DNA of 64,000 nucleotides, taken from Curtobacterium sp. UNCCL20. GTDB lineage: Bacteria > Actinomycetota > Actinomycetes > Actinomycetales > Microbacteriaceae. A program made the translations under genes and the position numbers. Numbering within the stretch: the stretch's first letter is position 1; every line of letters starts with the position of its first letter. The DNA lies in the NCBI RefSeq assembly GCF_900101675.1, contig NZ_FNKG01000002.1, positions 205,005 through 269,004 of the forward strand. Reading direction: 5' to 3'. Below are positions 25,856 to 34,644 of the stretch, piece after piece. The notes beneath the pieces were generated by a model. That model worked only from the letters and a program-made list of their open reading frames with translations, made no database searches and was not told the DNA's origin.

Positions 25856-26895
25856 CCGGCGGCCTCCGCGCGCACGTCGTCGTCCCGGCGCGGGACGTCG
25901 ACGTCCTGCTCGAGATCGGGGCGGACGAGTGCGTCGCGCTGGTCGGGCCGAACGGCGCCGGCAAGTCCACGGTCGTCGAGGCGCTCGCCGGGCTCACCCG
26001 GGTGCACGGCGGCGAGGTCGTGCTCGACGGACGCGTCCTCGACGGACCGGGTGCGTCCGTCCCGGCGCACCGCCGCGGGGTCGGCCTGGTCGCGCAGCGC
26101 GCCGACCTGTTCCCGCACCTCTCGGTCGCCCGCAACGTCGCCTACGGTCCGCGGGCCTCCGGATCGGGCAGCCGGGAGGCGCGACACCGGTCCGACGCGG
26201 CCCTCGCCGCCGTCGGGGTGGCCGGTCTGGCCGACCGGGCACCGGGGACCCTGTCGGGCGGGCAGGCGCAGCGCGTCGCGATCGCCCGGGCCCTCGCCAC
26301 CGACCCCGCGCTGCTGCTCCTCGACGAGCCCACCTCGGCGCTCGACGTCGACGCCCGCGCCGAGGTCCGCGCGGCCCTCGCGACCGCACGCACCGGTCGC
26401 CCCACCCTCCTCGTCACGCACAACCCGCTCGAGGCCGTCTCCCTCGCCGACCGCATCGTCGTCCTCGAGGCGGGCCGGGTCGTCGAGGTGGGGACCACCT
26501 CCCAGGTCCTCGGCCGTCCGACGAGCACGTTCGCCGCGTCCTTTTCCGGACTGACGCTCGTCCGCGGAACCGCCGTGCAGGGTGGGATCGCACTCGACGG
26601 CGGGGGCGAGCTGGCGTCCGTGACCGGCACCGTCCCTCCCGGCCGGCGGAGCCTCGCCGCCTACCACCCGACGGCCGCCGTCGTCACCCGTGCGGGCGCC
26701 GGACCGGAGCGCTCCGTGACCGCACTCGAACCGCGCGACGGCCTCGTCCGGGTGCGTACCGGCGACCTCGTCGCCGACGTCACCGTCGCGGTCGCGGCGG
26801 GGCTCGGCCTCGAGATCGGAGAGGCCGTGCGGATCGCCGTGCCCGCGTCCGAGGTGACGGTCTACCAGCCCGCCGACGCGAGGACCGGCGGGTGA
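25852..26895 (+). CDS. modC: molybdate ABC transporter ATP-binding protein
   Basis: The product (347 residues) is an ABC ATPase. Walker A is GPNGAGKST (about 32-40), the signature LSGGQAQR, Walker [13 protein letters not shown], and the switch His lies in [10 protein letters not shown]. The C-terminal third (about 240-340) is a molybdate-binding TOBE domain ([17 protein letters not shown], then [29 protein letters not shown]). It energises molybdate import. Start GTG 25852 overlaps modB. It is the last gene of the TOBE-moeB-modABC operon; repeat-rich DNA follows. Confidence 0.94.
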   Translation: MTGGLRAHVVVPARDVDVLLEIGADECVALVGPNGAGKSTVVEALAGLTRVHGGEVVLDGRVLDGPGASVPAHRRGVGLVAQRADLFPHLSVARNVAYGPRASGSGSREARHRSDAALAAVGVAGLADRAPGTLSGGQAQRVAIARALATDPALLLLDEPTSALDVDARAEVRAALATARTGRPTLLVTHNPLEAVSLADRIVVLEAGRVVEVGTTSQVLGRPTSTFAASFSGLTLVRGTAVQGGIALDGGGELASVTGTVPPGRRSLAAYHPTAAVVTRAGAGPERSVTALEPRDGLVRVRTGDLVADVTVAVAAGLGLEIGEAVRIAVPASEVTVYQPADARTGG

Positions 26896-26932
26896 CCCGC
26901 ATCCCTGTCCACGCCGGTCATCGGGGCGAGCC

Positions 26933-27006
26933 GGTCGAACCGGGCGTCCCTGGTCGAATCGGGCGTCCCTGGTCGGACGTTTCCGCACGGTACGCCCGGT
27001 AGGACC
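26933..27006. repeat. 19-bp tandem repeats with facing inverted arm
   Basis: GGTCGAACCGGGCGTCCCT (26933-26951) is followed directly by GGTCGAATCGGGCGTCCCT (26952-26970) and a partial third unit. ACGCCCGGTAGGACC at 26992-27006 is an inverted, imperfect match to it. It lies in the gap between convergent modC and moaD, so a bidirectional terminator-like role is possible. Confidence 0.55.
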
Positions 27007-27036
27007 AGCCTCGGCGGCGCGGGCGACGGAGGCCGC

Positions 27037-27285
27037 TCAGCCGCCGGCGAAGGGCGGCATGACGTCGACGACGGCGACCCCGTCGAGCGACGTCGAGCGG
27101 TCGCGGGTGGTCACCCCGTCGACCAGGTACGAGCACCGCTCCTGCAGCGCCGTCCACCGTGCCGGATCGGCAGCGTCGACCGAGCGCAGCGCCGCATCGA
27201 GCGACGGGGCGTCCGTGCCGTCCACCGTCACCTCGTCCACACCGACCGCCGCGCGCGCCGCAGCGAAGAACCGCAGGACCGTCAC
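27037..27285 (-). CDS. moaD: molybdopterin synthase sulfur carrier subunit
   Basis: This is an 82-residue ubiquitin-like protein. It begins VTVLRFFAAARAAVGVDEVTV and ends with the Gly-Gly tail (VDVMPPFAGG) that is adenylated and thiocarboxylated before sulfur transfer to precursor Z. Start GTG 27285, 7 bp after the moaA stop, so both are probably one transcript. The activating MoeB-type enzyme is encoded nearby on the other strand. The large subunit gene moaE is not in this window. Confidence 0.88.
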   Translation of the reverse strand: MTVLRFFAAARAAVGVDEVTVDGTDAPSLDAALRSVDAADPARWTALQERCSYLVDGVTTRDRSTSLDGVAVVDVMPPFAGG

Positions 27286-27292
27286 CGCCGAT

Positions 27293-28372
27293 TCACCCGC
27301 CGATCGCGCTCATGCCCCGCGTCGGGTGCACGAGGTCGTCGGTGTCGTCGCCGTGGTCGCGCGGCTTCGCCCACATCGCCCGCCGCCAGAGCTCGGCGAC
27401 CTGGTCGTCGTCGGCGCCGGCGCGCATCGGGCCGAGCACGTCCGTCTCGTCGTCCGAGAACAGGCAGCTCCGGACGTGGCCGTCGGCGGTGAGCCGGGTG
27501 CGGGTGCAGTCGGCGCAGAAGGACTCGGTGATGCTCGCGATGATCCCGATCGTGCCGAGCTCGGCGCCGACACCGCCGTCGGTCGTGCGTGCGAGCACCC
27601 GGAACCGCTCGGCGGGGGCACCGTCGCGCGGGGCCTCGTCCGGCGCGAGGGCGAAGGACTCCGAGAGCATCGCGCGCGTCTCGGCGGCGGTGATCATCGA
27701 GGTGCGGTCCCAGGCGTGGTCGGGGTCGAGCGGCATCTGCTCGATGAAGCGGAGCTCGTAGCCGCGGTCGAGGCACCAGCGCATCAGGTCGGGTGCGAGG
27801 GTGTCGTTCACCCCGCGGAGCAGCACGGCGTTCACCTTGATCGCGAGTCCGGCGTCGGCGGCCGCCTGCAGTCCCGCGATGACCTTGTCGAGGAACGGCC
27901 GCCGGGTGACGGTGGTGAAGACGTCCGGGTCGACGGTGTCGAGCGACACGTTCACCCGTCGGAGTCCGGCGTCGAACAGTGCCTGCGCACGGTGTGCCAG
28001 GCCGATCGCGTTCGTGGTGAGGGAGAGCTCCGGGGCGTCGGGCAGTGCCGCGCAGCGGGCGATCACGTCGACGAGGTCGTGGCGGAGCATCGGTTCGCCG
28101 CCGGTGAAGCGCACCTTGCGGACGCCGTACCGCTCCGACCCGATCCGGACGAGCCGCTCGATCTCGGACGCGGTCATCAGGGCGTCGTCCGGGGCGAAGG
28201 GCAGCCCGGCGGCCGGCATGCAGTAGGTGCAGCGGAGGTTGCAGCGCTCGGTCAGGGACACCCGCAGGTCGACCGCGCGACGCCCGAACCGGTCGACGAG
28301 CCCGGCGCCGTCCGCCCGAGCGTCGTCGGGTCCGGTGCCGCCGGTCGAGCCGAGCAGGGTCGCGGGTGCCAT
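27293..28372 (-). CDS. moaA: GTP 3',8-cyclase (radical SAM)
   Basis: At 359 residues this is the first enzyme of molybdenum-cofactor synthesis. The N-terminal radical-SAM cluster motif is CNLRCTYC with Cys44, Cys48 and Cys51, then VRFTGGEPMLR. A second cluster near the C-terminus uses the cysteines in CADCTRTR and RSCLF. It ends with GMSAIGG, the Gly-Gly tail typical of MoaA. Start ATG 28372, 5 bp after the stop of the GT87 gene. moaB, moaC and moaE are absent here and must lie elsewhere if the pathway is complete. Confidence 0.94.
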   Translation of the reverse strand: MAPATLLGSTGGTGPDDARADGAGLVDRFGRRAVDLRVSLTERCNLRCTYCMPAAGLPFAPDDALMTASEIERLVRIGSERYGVRKVRFTGGEPMLRHDLVDVIARCAALPDAPELSLTTNAIGLAHRAQALFDAGLRRVNVSLDTVDPDVFTTVTRRPFLDKVIAGLQAAADAGLAIKVNAVLLRGVNDTLAPDLMRWCLDRGYELRFIEQMPLDPDHAWDRTSMITAAETRAMLSESFALAPDEAPRDGAPAERFRVLARTTDGGVGAELGTIGIIASITESFCADCTRTRLTADGHVRSCLFSDDETDVLGPMRAGADDDQVAELWRRAMWAKPRDHGDDTDDLVHPTRGMSAIGG

Positions 28373-28377
28373 GGGCG

Positions 28378-29790
28378 TCAGCGTACGGGGTCCAGCCGAC
28401 GGGATGACAGCAGCCGCCCCCAGCGGACCCACTGCGACCGGCGGGTGCGCAGCAGCGTGACGACCACGATGACGAGCACCGCCGCCGCCAGCCACCACCG
28501 GTAGGCGTCGACCGACGGCCACACGCCGCGCAGCGCGATGGCGAGTCCGATCGACAGCCATTCCCACCGTCCGGAGAGCACCACGAACGGGATGAGCAGC
28601 AGTGCGTACCAGGGGTAGCGCGGGCTCACGGCGAGGAAGGTCACGCCGATCACCAGGACCTCGCCGGACCAGGGTCGGGACGGGTCGGACAGGCGCCAGG
28701 CCACGAACGCGGCGAGGAGCACCGCGAGCCCCACGACGATCGTGCCGGCGTCACCCTTGACGAGCAGCGACACCAGGGCGAACCGGGAGCCGTCCTCGTA
28801 GCCCTCCTCGGAGAGGTACCCGGGCAGGTAGCCGAGGACGTCGAGCCCGGTGGTCAGCACGTACGGCACGTAGAGCAGCCCGAACACCGCGATGCCGACC
28901 GGGATCGCCCACCAGTTCCGCCACCGTCCGAGCAGCGGTGGGTACACGATCGCGGGGATGAGCTTCGTGGCGGTCGCGGCGCCGAGTGCGATCCCGCCCC
29001 AGATCGGCCGCCCGAACGCGACGAGCACGACACCCGCCGTGGCGAGGGCGGCCCCGACGACGTCGACGTGCGAGTTCGTCACCGCCTCGGAGGCGACGAG
29101 CGGCGACCACGCCCACAGCGCCGCCCACCACGTCGGTCGCCCGACGCGGCGGAGCACCAGGACGAGCCCGATCGTCACGCCGAGCGAGACGAGCAGCCCC
29201 GCGACCTGGAACGGCATGTACTGCGCCGAGGCCGGCACGAACAGGCGTACCCCGGCGAACCAGAGCTGGGCCATCGGCGGGTAGATCGTCACGACGTCCG
29301 GACGGTTGATCGCGGTGCAGTGCCCCTCGGCGCCGTCCCCGAGGCCGCGGTACCGGGGCAGGAGGTTCTTGCACGTCCCGTCGACCTTGTCCGGGAACAG
29401 CCAGTCCGGGCGGAGACCGGCCAGCGCGTTCGACTGCGGCGTGTGCGCGTACGGGGACACCCCGGAGCGCTGCACGATCCCGTCCCAGGCGTAGCGAGCA
29501 GAGTCGGTGCTGGTGTTCGGCGGCCCGAACAGGGCTGCGACGCCGACCACCACGGCACCACCGAGCACGATCCCGGTCACCCACTTCGCCGGTACGAACC
29601 GCAGGGCCAGCACGGCCGCGGCGAACACTGTCCAAGCGATCAGGGTCCACGCAACGAATGGGGAACGATGACCGGACCGGAGGAACCCCAGATGCGTGAC
29701 GCCGAAGGCGATGACGCCCGCCAGGGCCAGTACGCCGACGACGGCCAGCACGGTCGGCAGCAGTCGGCCGGGTCGAAGTCGTTCGCTCAT
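28378..29790 (-). CDS. GT87-type polyprenol-phosphate-mannose-dependent mannosyltransferase
   Basis: The protein (470 residues) has about 11-12 membrane spans. The periplasmic loop after the first spans contains RYAWDGIVQRSGVSPYAHTP, like the Asp loop of GT-C mannosyltransferases of the DUF2029/GT87 group. NSHVDVVGAAL and ATKLIPAIVYPPLL are other family-like blocks. It likely elongates a lipoglycan or surface glycan using polyprenyl-phosphate mannose. It sits directly upstream of moaA with only 5 bp between them, although no functional link to cofactor synthesis is obvious. Start ATG 29790. Confidence 0.82.
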   Translation of the reverse strand: MSERLRPGRLLPTVLAVVGVLALAGVIAFGVTHLGFLRSGHRSPFVAWTLIAWTVFAAAVLALRFVPAKWVTGIVLGGAVVVGVAALFGPPNTSTDSARYAWDGIVQRSGVSPYAHTPQSNALAGLRPDWLFPDKVDGTCKNLLPRYRGLGDGAEGHCTAINRPDVVTIYPPMAQLWFAGVRLFVPASAQYMPFQVAGLLVSLGVTIGLVLVLRRVGRPTWWAALWAWSPLVASEAVTNSHVDVVGAALATAGVVLVAFGRPIWGGIALGAATATKLIPAIVYPPLLGRWRNWWAIPVGIAVFGLLYVPYVLTTGLDVLGYLPGYLSEEGYEDGSRFALVSLLVKGDAGTIVVGLAVLLAAFVAWRLSDPSRPWSGEVLVIGVTFLAVSPRYPWYALLLIPFVVLSGRWEWLSIGLAIALRGVWPSVDAYRWWLAAAVLVIVVVTLLRTRRSQWVRWGRLLSSRRLDPVR

Positions 29791-29844
29791 GGTCCGCTGA
29801 GGCTACCGGCGGTCCGGACGCTGCTCCTGGATGCACGATCCGCG

Positions 29845-31197
29845 ATGGCCTCGCCGAACCGGAACGCGCGCTCGGCGGTCGTCTTCGGGCGGCTGCTCGG
29901 CGTCGCGTTCGTGATCTGCTTCGGCACCGGGCTGTACAGCTACTTCCTGCAGCAGCCGTTGCCCGGCATGCGGTTCCCCACCCAGCCGGCACAGCTCTAC
30001 CAGTTCACGCAGGGCGTGCACATCACCGCGGGCATCGCGATCATCCCGCTGCTCCTGGCCAAGCTCAACGCGGTCATGCCGGCACTCGTGCAGACCCCGC
30101 CCGTGCGCGGCGTGCTGCACCTGCTCGAGCGGCTCTCGATCGCGGTCCTGGTCGCGTCGGCGATCGTGCAGGTGGTCACCGGGCTGCTGAACACGTACCA
30201 GTGGTACCCGTGGCCGTTCCCCTTCAAGCAGGTCCACAACGCCCTGGCCTACGTGATCATCGGGTCGCTGATCCTCCACATCGGCGTGAAGCTCCGGGTG
30301 ATCGGCCGCTACTGGCGTGCGCGGGACTCCTACGACGAGCACGGCCGGTTCATCGCGGACGCTGCGGTGGGCAGCGAGCTGCTGCCACCGGCCCTGGCGA
30401 GCGAGGGCAGTGACTCCGCTCCGGACGCTGCGGTCGCGCAGACGGTCACCTCCTACCCCCGCGGCGTCACCGGCCGCGTCCTCCGCTGGGTCGACGGCGC
30501 GCCCGCATCCGACTCCCGGTCCACCGCACCGGACACCGACGCGCCGGAGCCGAGCCGCGCCTCCAGGCCGACACCCGAGGCGACCGCAGGACGACGTGAG
30601 CGGGTCGCCCGACGCGGCTTCCTCGCCGGCGTCACGGCGGCGACCGTCGGCGTCGTCGTCCTCACCGCCGGGCAGTCCAGCAAGCTCGCCGAACCGTTCA
30701 ACGTGTTCGGCGCACGGCAGCGGCACCGCGGCCCGAACGACCTCCCGGTGAACCGCACCGCCCGCGCCGCCGGCGTACTCGCGACAGCGACCGCAGCCGA
30801 CTGGGTCCTCACGGTGGTCGGCCCCGACGTGACCCGCACCTTCTCGCGCGCCGAACTCGTCGCGCTCGGCACGACCGAGGCCGAGCTGCCGATCTCGTGC
30901 GTCGAGGGTTGGAGCCAGGTGGCGACCTGGAAGGGCGTGCGGATGCGCGACCTCCTCGGGTCGGTGCGCGCTGTACCGGGCTCGCACGTCCGGGTGACGA
31001 GCCTCGAGCGGCACGGCGGCTACCGCGTCATGGACATGGGGCCCGAGTACGCCGAGGACCCGACGACCCTGCTGGCGCTCGAGCTCAACGGCGAGAAGCT
31101 CGACCTCGACCACGGGTTCCCGGCGCGCATCATCGCCCCCGGTCGCCCCGGGGTGCTGCAGACGAAGTGGATCGAGAAGATCGAGGTGATCGCATGA
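29845..31197 (+). CDS. membrane cytochrome b-like domain fused to sulfite-oxidase-fold molybdoenzyme domain
   Basis: In this 450-residue protein, residues about 10-165 hold four or five membrane helices with His residues suited to heme binding (GVHITAG, QVHNALAYVIIGSLILHIGV). A polar linker carries a half copy of the palindrome family. An internal RRGFLAG motif near residue 255 resembles a Tat signal ahead of one more helix. Residues about 285-450 form an oxidoreductase molybdopterin domain with the Mo-ligating Cys352 in PISCVEGW. The protein would pass electrons between the membrane and the extracytoplasmic active site; the substrate is unknown. The ATG at 29845 fits the first helix. It overlaps the next gene by 4 bp. 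Confidence 0.84.
   Translation: MASPNRNARSAVVFGRLLGVAFVICFGTGLYSYFLQQPLPGMRFPTQPAQLYQFTQGVHITAGIAIIPLLLAKLNAVMPALVQTPPVRGVLHLLERLSIAVLVASAIVQVVTGLLNTYQWYPWPFPFKQVHNALAYVIIGSLILHIGVKLRVIGRYWRARDSYDEHGRFIADAAVGSELLPPALASEGSDSAPDAAVAQTVTSYPRGVTGRVLRWVDGAPASDSRSTAPDTDAPEPSRASRPTPEATAGRRERVARRGFLAGVTAATVGVVVLTAGQSSKLAEPFNVFGARQRHRGPNDLPVNRTARAAGVLATATAADWVLTVVGPDVTRTFSRAELVALGTTEAELPISCVEGWSQVATWKGVRMRDLLGSVRAVPGSHVRVTSLERHGGYRVMDMGPEYAEDPTTLLALELNGEKLDLDHGFPARIIAPGRPGVLQTKWIEKIEVIA
30556..30569. repeat. half copy of the GGCCTGGAGGCGCG palindrome inside a coding region
   Basis: CGCGCCTCCAGGCC, the complete right arm of the palindrome family, encodes part of the low-complexity linker (SRASRP) of the molybdoenzyme fusion. 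It shows the element can insert into tolerant coding sequence. Confidence 0.6.
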
Positions 31198-31655
31198 GGG
31201 CCGCACGCATCGTGCTCGTCGTGATCGGCGTGCTGGTCATCGCGTTCGGGGCGTACGTCCTCGTGACGACGGTGCGACCGAACCGGATCTGGGGGCTCGC
31301 GACGTGGCTCCTCGGCGCAGTGATCCTGCACGACGCGATCCTGTCGCCGTTCGTCGTCGGGGTCGGGCTGCTGCTCCGCCGGACCGGACGGTCGCTGCGG
31401 GCCTGGGCGCTCGTCGTCGTGCAGGCTGCGATCGTGCTCGGCAGCGTGCTCGCCCTGGTGGTCCTGCCGGAGATCGCGGCGAAGCACCACGGGCAGAAGA
31501 ACCCCACCGTGCTGCCGTTCGACTACGGCGCACGGCTGCTCGTCGTCGAGGGCGTCCTGCTGCTCGTCGTCGTCGCGGTGCTCGCCATCGCGGCGGTCTG
31601 CGCTCGCCGGATGCCGGTCGGATCGACACTGGTTGAACCGACAACCAATCGGTAG
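31194..31655 (+). CDS. small integral membrane protein
   Basis: A 153-residue protein with about four hydrophobic helices (IVLVVIGVLVIAFGAYVLV, WGLATWLLGAVILHDAIL, ALVVVQAAIVLGSVLALVVL, LLVVEGVLLLVVVAVLAIAAV). No family name can be given. The ATG at 31194 overlaps the stop of the molybdoenzyme gene (ATGA), so it is probably made with it and may be an accessory or electron-transfer partner. A MarR operator lies over its last codons. Confidence 0.75.
   Translation: MRAARIVLVVIGVLVIAFGAYVLVTTVRPNRIWGLATWLLGAVILHDAILSPFVVGVGLLLRRTGRSLRAWALVVVQAAIVLGSVLALVVLPEIAAKHHGQKNPTVLPFDYGARLLVVEGVLLLVVVAVLAIAAVCARRMPVGSTLVEPTTNR
31630..31653. promoter_or_regulatory. probable MarR operator
   Basis: TGGTTG-aaccga-CAACCA (31630-31647) is a perfect inverted repeat, and an overlapping ACCGA-N7-TCGGT spans 31637-31653. 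It ends 11 bp before the MarR start, fitting autoregulation. Confidence 0.6.
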
Positions 31656-31664
31656 GATGTGTCC

Positions 31665-32210
31665 ATGACCGACGAGACCCCCTGGCTGACGCGCGAGCAG
31701 CTGCGTGCCTGGATGAAGCTCGTCGCCGTCATGGAACTCCTGCCCGCGGCGCTCGACCAGCAGCTCCAGCGGGACGCCGACCTGACCCACTTCGACTACA
31801 TGGTCATCGCCATGCTGTCCGAGACCGACTCCCGCACGCTCCGGATGTCCGCGCTGGCGTCGGCCACGAACGCGTCACTGCCCCGGCTGTCGCACGTGGT
31901 GTCCCGGCTCGAGAAGCGCGGTCTCGTCTCCCGCTGCCCGTCGATCGACGACCGCCGCGCGACCGACGTCCGACTGACCGACGCCGGGTACGCCACCATC
32001 GTCGAGGCGGCGCCCGACCACGTCCGCACCGCCCGCCGCGTGGTCATCGACGCCCTGAGCGACGAGCAGGTGGGGCAGCTCGACGGCATCGCCGCGGCGC
32101 TCCTCACCCGCCTCGACCCGGACGGCCGGTTCGCCGCGCTGACCTACCCGCGGGACGACGACGACACCGCGATCTGCGAAGCCCGGCTCACCGGCACCGC
32201 GACCGACTGA
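31665..32210 (+). CDS. MarR-family transcriptional regulator
   Basis: The protein has 181 residues from ATG 31665 (GTG 31659 is in frame). A winged helix spans about 40-120: FDYMVIAMLSETDSRTLRMSALASATNASLPRLSHVVSRLEKRGLV gives the recognition region, and DDRRATDVRLTDAG is the wing motif typical of MarR. It probably responds to a small phenolic or oxidant. No obvious target is divergent, and the operator just upstream suggests autoregulation. A 23-bp minisatellite begins 10 bp after its stop. Confidence 0.88.
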   Translation: MTDETPWLTREQLRAWMKLVAVMELLPAALDQQLQRDADLTHFDYMVIAMLSETDSRTLRMSALASATNASLPRLSHVVSRLEKRGLVSRCPSIDDRRATDVRLTDAGYATIVEAAPDHVRTARRVVIDALSDEQVGQLDGIAAALLTRLDPDGRFAALTYPRDDDDTAICEARLTGTATD

Positions 32211-32220
32211 GCCGACCCGG

Positions 32221-32380
32221 CCCGCGGCGCCGGCGCCCGTCAGCCCGCGGCGCCGGCGCCCGTCAGCCCGCGGCGCCGGCGCCCGTCAGCCCGCGGCGCC
32301 GGCGCCCGTCAGCCCGCGGCGCCGGCGCCCGTCAGCCCGCAGCGCCGGCACCCGTCGGCTCGTGGTCCCGGCGCCCCGTC
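32221..32380. repeat. 23-bp minisatellite, five exact and about two decayed copies
   Basis: CCCGCGGCGCCGGCGCCCGT followed by CAG is repeated exactly at 32221, 32244, 32267, 32290 and 32313. A copy with four changes follows at 32336 and a weaker one at 32359. The unit contains GGCGCCGGCGCC, which is self-complementary. It fills the gap between marR and pheA and could vary in copy number. Confidence 0.9.
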
Positions 32381-32422
32381 ACACGCGCGGGGCCGTCCGC
32401 GTCCCTGCAATAGGCTCGCCGC

Positions 32423-33379
32423 ATGACCGACCCCGCCGCGCCGTCCGACACGTACTCCTACCTCGGACCCGCCGGCACGTTCACCGAGGCGGCCCTCAAG
32501 CTGGTCGACGCCGCGGCCGGCAAGCCCTGGCGGAGCGTGAACAACGTCGGTGAAGCCCTCGACGACGTCGTCACCGGCCGCTCGGTCGGCGCCGTCATCG
32601 CGATCGAGAACAGCGTCGACGGCGGTGTGAGTGCGACGCAGGACGCCCTCGCCCGGATCCCGGGCGTGCGGATCGTGGGGGAGTACCTCGTCCCCGTCGA
32701 GTTCGTGCTCGTCGCCCGGCCCGGCACCACCTTGGCCGACGTCCGCACCGTGAACGCCCACCCGGTCGCGTACGCGCAGACGCACAACTGGCTCGAGGCG
32801 AACGTCCGCGGGCACGGACACATCCCGGCGTCCTCCAACGTCGCCGCCGCGGCCGCCCTGCTCGACGAACACCCCACCGCCGACGCCGCCGTCGCACCCC
32901 CGGGGATCACCGACCACTACGACCTCACCGTGCTCGCCAGTGCGATCGGGGACAACGCCTCGGCCGTCACCCGGTTCGTCCTGGTGTCGAAGACCCTGGC
33001 GCTCCCGGAGCCGACCGGCGCCGACAAGACGAGCGTCATCGTCGAGCTCCCCGCCGACCACCCCGGCGCCCTGGTCGACATGCTCGAGCAGTTCGCGACG
33101 CGGGGCATCAACATGGGGCTGCTGTCCTCGCGCCCGATCGGCGACGAGCTCGGCCGGTACCGGTTCGTCATCGACCTTGACGGGCACGTGCGGGACGAGC
33201 GCGTGGCCGACGCGCTGCTCGGCCTGCGTCGGTTCAGCCCGCGCGTGACGTTCCTCGGGTCGTACCCGCGGGCCGACGGCGTCCGCCCCGAGGTGCCCAC
33301 ACGGTACTCGGACGCAGCGTTCGTCGAGGCGCGTGACTGGCTCCGCGCGATCGTGTCCGGCGAACCCGACCCGGACTGA
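32423..33379 (+). CDS. pheA: prephenate dehydratase
   Basis: At 318 residues this monofunctional enzyme converts prephenate to phenylpyruvate in phenylalanine synthesis. The catalytic domain begins YSYLGPAGTFTEAAL and includes IENSVDGGVSAT and the active-site block AVTRFVLV with Thr-Arg-Phe. The C-terminal ACT domain (VELPADHPGALVDMLEQFATRGINMGLLSSRP in outline) binds phenylalanine for feedback control. Start ATG 32423. No chorismate mutase domain is fused. Confidence 0.95.
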   Translation: MTDPAAPSDTYSYLGPAGTFTEAALKLVDAAAGKPWRSVNNVGEALDDVVTGRSVGAVIAIENSVDGGVSATQDALARIPGVRIVGEYLVPVEFVLVARPGTTLADVRTVNAHPVAYAQTHNWLEANVRGHGHIPASSNVAAAAALLDEHPTADAAVAPPGITDHYDLTVLASAIGDNASAVTRFVLVSKTLALPEPTGADKTSVIVELPADHPGALVDMLEQFATRGINMGLLSSRPIGDELGRYRFVIDLDGHVRDERVADALLGLRRFSPRVTFLGSYPRADGVRPEVPTRYSDAAFVEARDWLRAIVSGEPDPD

Positions 33380-33430
33380 CCCTGCCGACCGCGCACGCCG
33401 GCGCGGCGCGCTCGGCCGGGGGCCGTCTCG

Positions 33431-34504
33431 TCACCTGCCGTGCCGACGGGCCGCCCGTGTCTGGTCCTCGGGGCCGGCGACGCGCACCGTGAGTCCGCCC
33501 GCGTCGATCTTGGCCCGGAACGCGACGACCTCGCCCACCGGGTCGCCGTCGACCTCGAACTCGTCGGGCTTCTCGAGCCGCGTGACGAACTCCTCGCCGC
33601 GTAGGTACCGCAGCGGGCGTTCCTCGCGGACCTTCGTGACGATGCGCTTGCCCACCCCCGTGCGCCCGAGTGCGGAGCGGCGGAACGAGCGGAGGATGGC
33701 GTTCTCCCAGAAGACCCGCGCGCCGATGCGCATCCACCCGAAGAAGCCGCGCGGGCGCATCACGACGATGTCGAACACTCCGTCGTCGATCTCGGCGTCG
33801 GGCAGCAGGGTCGCGCCGGCCTGCAGCATCCCGCAGTTGCCCACGATCAGCGAGTGCGCGCGCAACGAGTGGGTGCCGTCGTCGTCGAGTCGGTACCGGA
33901 ACTCGAACGCATCGGCGTCGCGCACCGAGCGGAACAGCGAGTCGACGTAGGCGAGCCAGCCGACCTTCTTCTTCAACTCGGGCTTCGTGTTCGCGAGCAT
34001 CCGGGCGTCCAACCCGAGACCGGCCATCACCAGGAACCCGAACCGTTCGCGGTCGCCGTCCGGACGCTCGATCTCGAGCATGCCGAAGTCGATCGGGCGG
34101 TCGTCGCCGTGGAAGATCGTGTGCGCGCTCGCGCCGAGGTCGTCGATGGGCGCCGGGATGTTGCGCGCCAGCAGGTTGCCGGTGCCGCTCGGCAGCAGCG
34201 CGAGTGACGCGCCGGAACCGTGCACCACCTCGGCGACGGCACGGACGGTGCCGTCCCCGCCGGCTGCGGCGACGACGTCGGCTCCGGCTTCGAGTGCCGC
34301 GCGGGCCATGCCGCCGCCCGGGTCCTCCTCCGTCGTCTCGAACCACAGGGTCTCGGCCCAGCCGGCGTCCTGCTGGTGCTTGGCCACGGTGCGCTTGAGG
34401 GTCGGCAGGTGGACCTTGACCGGGTTGTAGACCACCGCGGCCGTCCGTTGCTCGGTCTGGAGGGCGTCCTGCTGCGCAGGGGCGTTCTCCGAGGGGGTCG
34501 ACAT
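33431..34504 (-). CDS. diacylglycerol/lipid kinase family protein
   Basis: The protein (357 residues) has the DAGK catalytic fold: VVYNPVKVHLPTLK at the start, the nucleotide loop AAAGGDGTVRAVAEVV, then LLPSGTGNLLARNI and the later DDGVFDIVVMRPRG. It phosphorylates diacylglycerol, sphingoid bases or related lipids at the membrane. The exact lipid is unknown. Start ATG 34504. It is convergent with pheA and divergent from serS, with a 42-bp palindrome in the divergent gap. This position next to serS is common in actinobacteria. Confidence 0.9.
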   Translation of the reverse strand: MSTPSENAPAQQDALQTEQRTAAVVYNPVKVHLPTLKRTVAKHQQDAGWAETLWFETTEEDPGGGMARAALEAGADVVAAAGGDGTVRAVAEVVHGSGASLALLPSGTGNLLARNIPAPIDDLGASAHTIFHGDDRPIDFGMLEIERPDGDRERFGFLVMAGLGLDARMLANTKPELKKKVGWLAYVDSLFRSVRDADAFEFRYRLDDDGTHSLRAHSLIVGNCGMLQAGATLLPDAEIDDGVFDIVVMRPRGFFGWMRIGARVFWENAILRSFRRSALGRTGVGKRIVTKVREERPLRYLRGEEFVTRLEKPDEFEVDGDPVGEVVAFRAKIDAGGLTVRVAGPEDQTRAARRHGR

Positions 34505-34559
34505 GCCCACAACGCTACCGATCCGACGCTGCGAAGGGTGGCCGACGTGACCAGCGATC

Positions 34560-34601
34560 GGCCTGGAGGCGCGTGTCGGCGTGGCCACGCGCCTCCAGGC
34601 C
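34560..34601. repeat. 42-bp palindromic repeat, GGCCTGGAGGCGCG family
   Basis: Perfect 14-bp arms enclose the centre TGTCGGCGTGGCCA. It lies between the divergent lipid-kinase and serS starts, 43 bp ahead of serS. In this place it cannot be a simple terminator for either gene. Confidence 0.85.
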
Positions 34602-34644
34602 GTCTCGGACCCGGCCCGCAACCGGCGCTGGTTAGGATGATGCG

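Noticed and set aside
32221..32380. CRISPR-like array
   Set aside because: The units are directly adjacent with no spacers and no cas gene is present, so it is a minisatellite.
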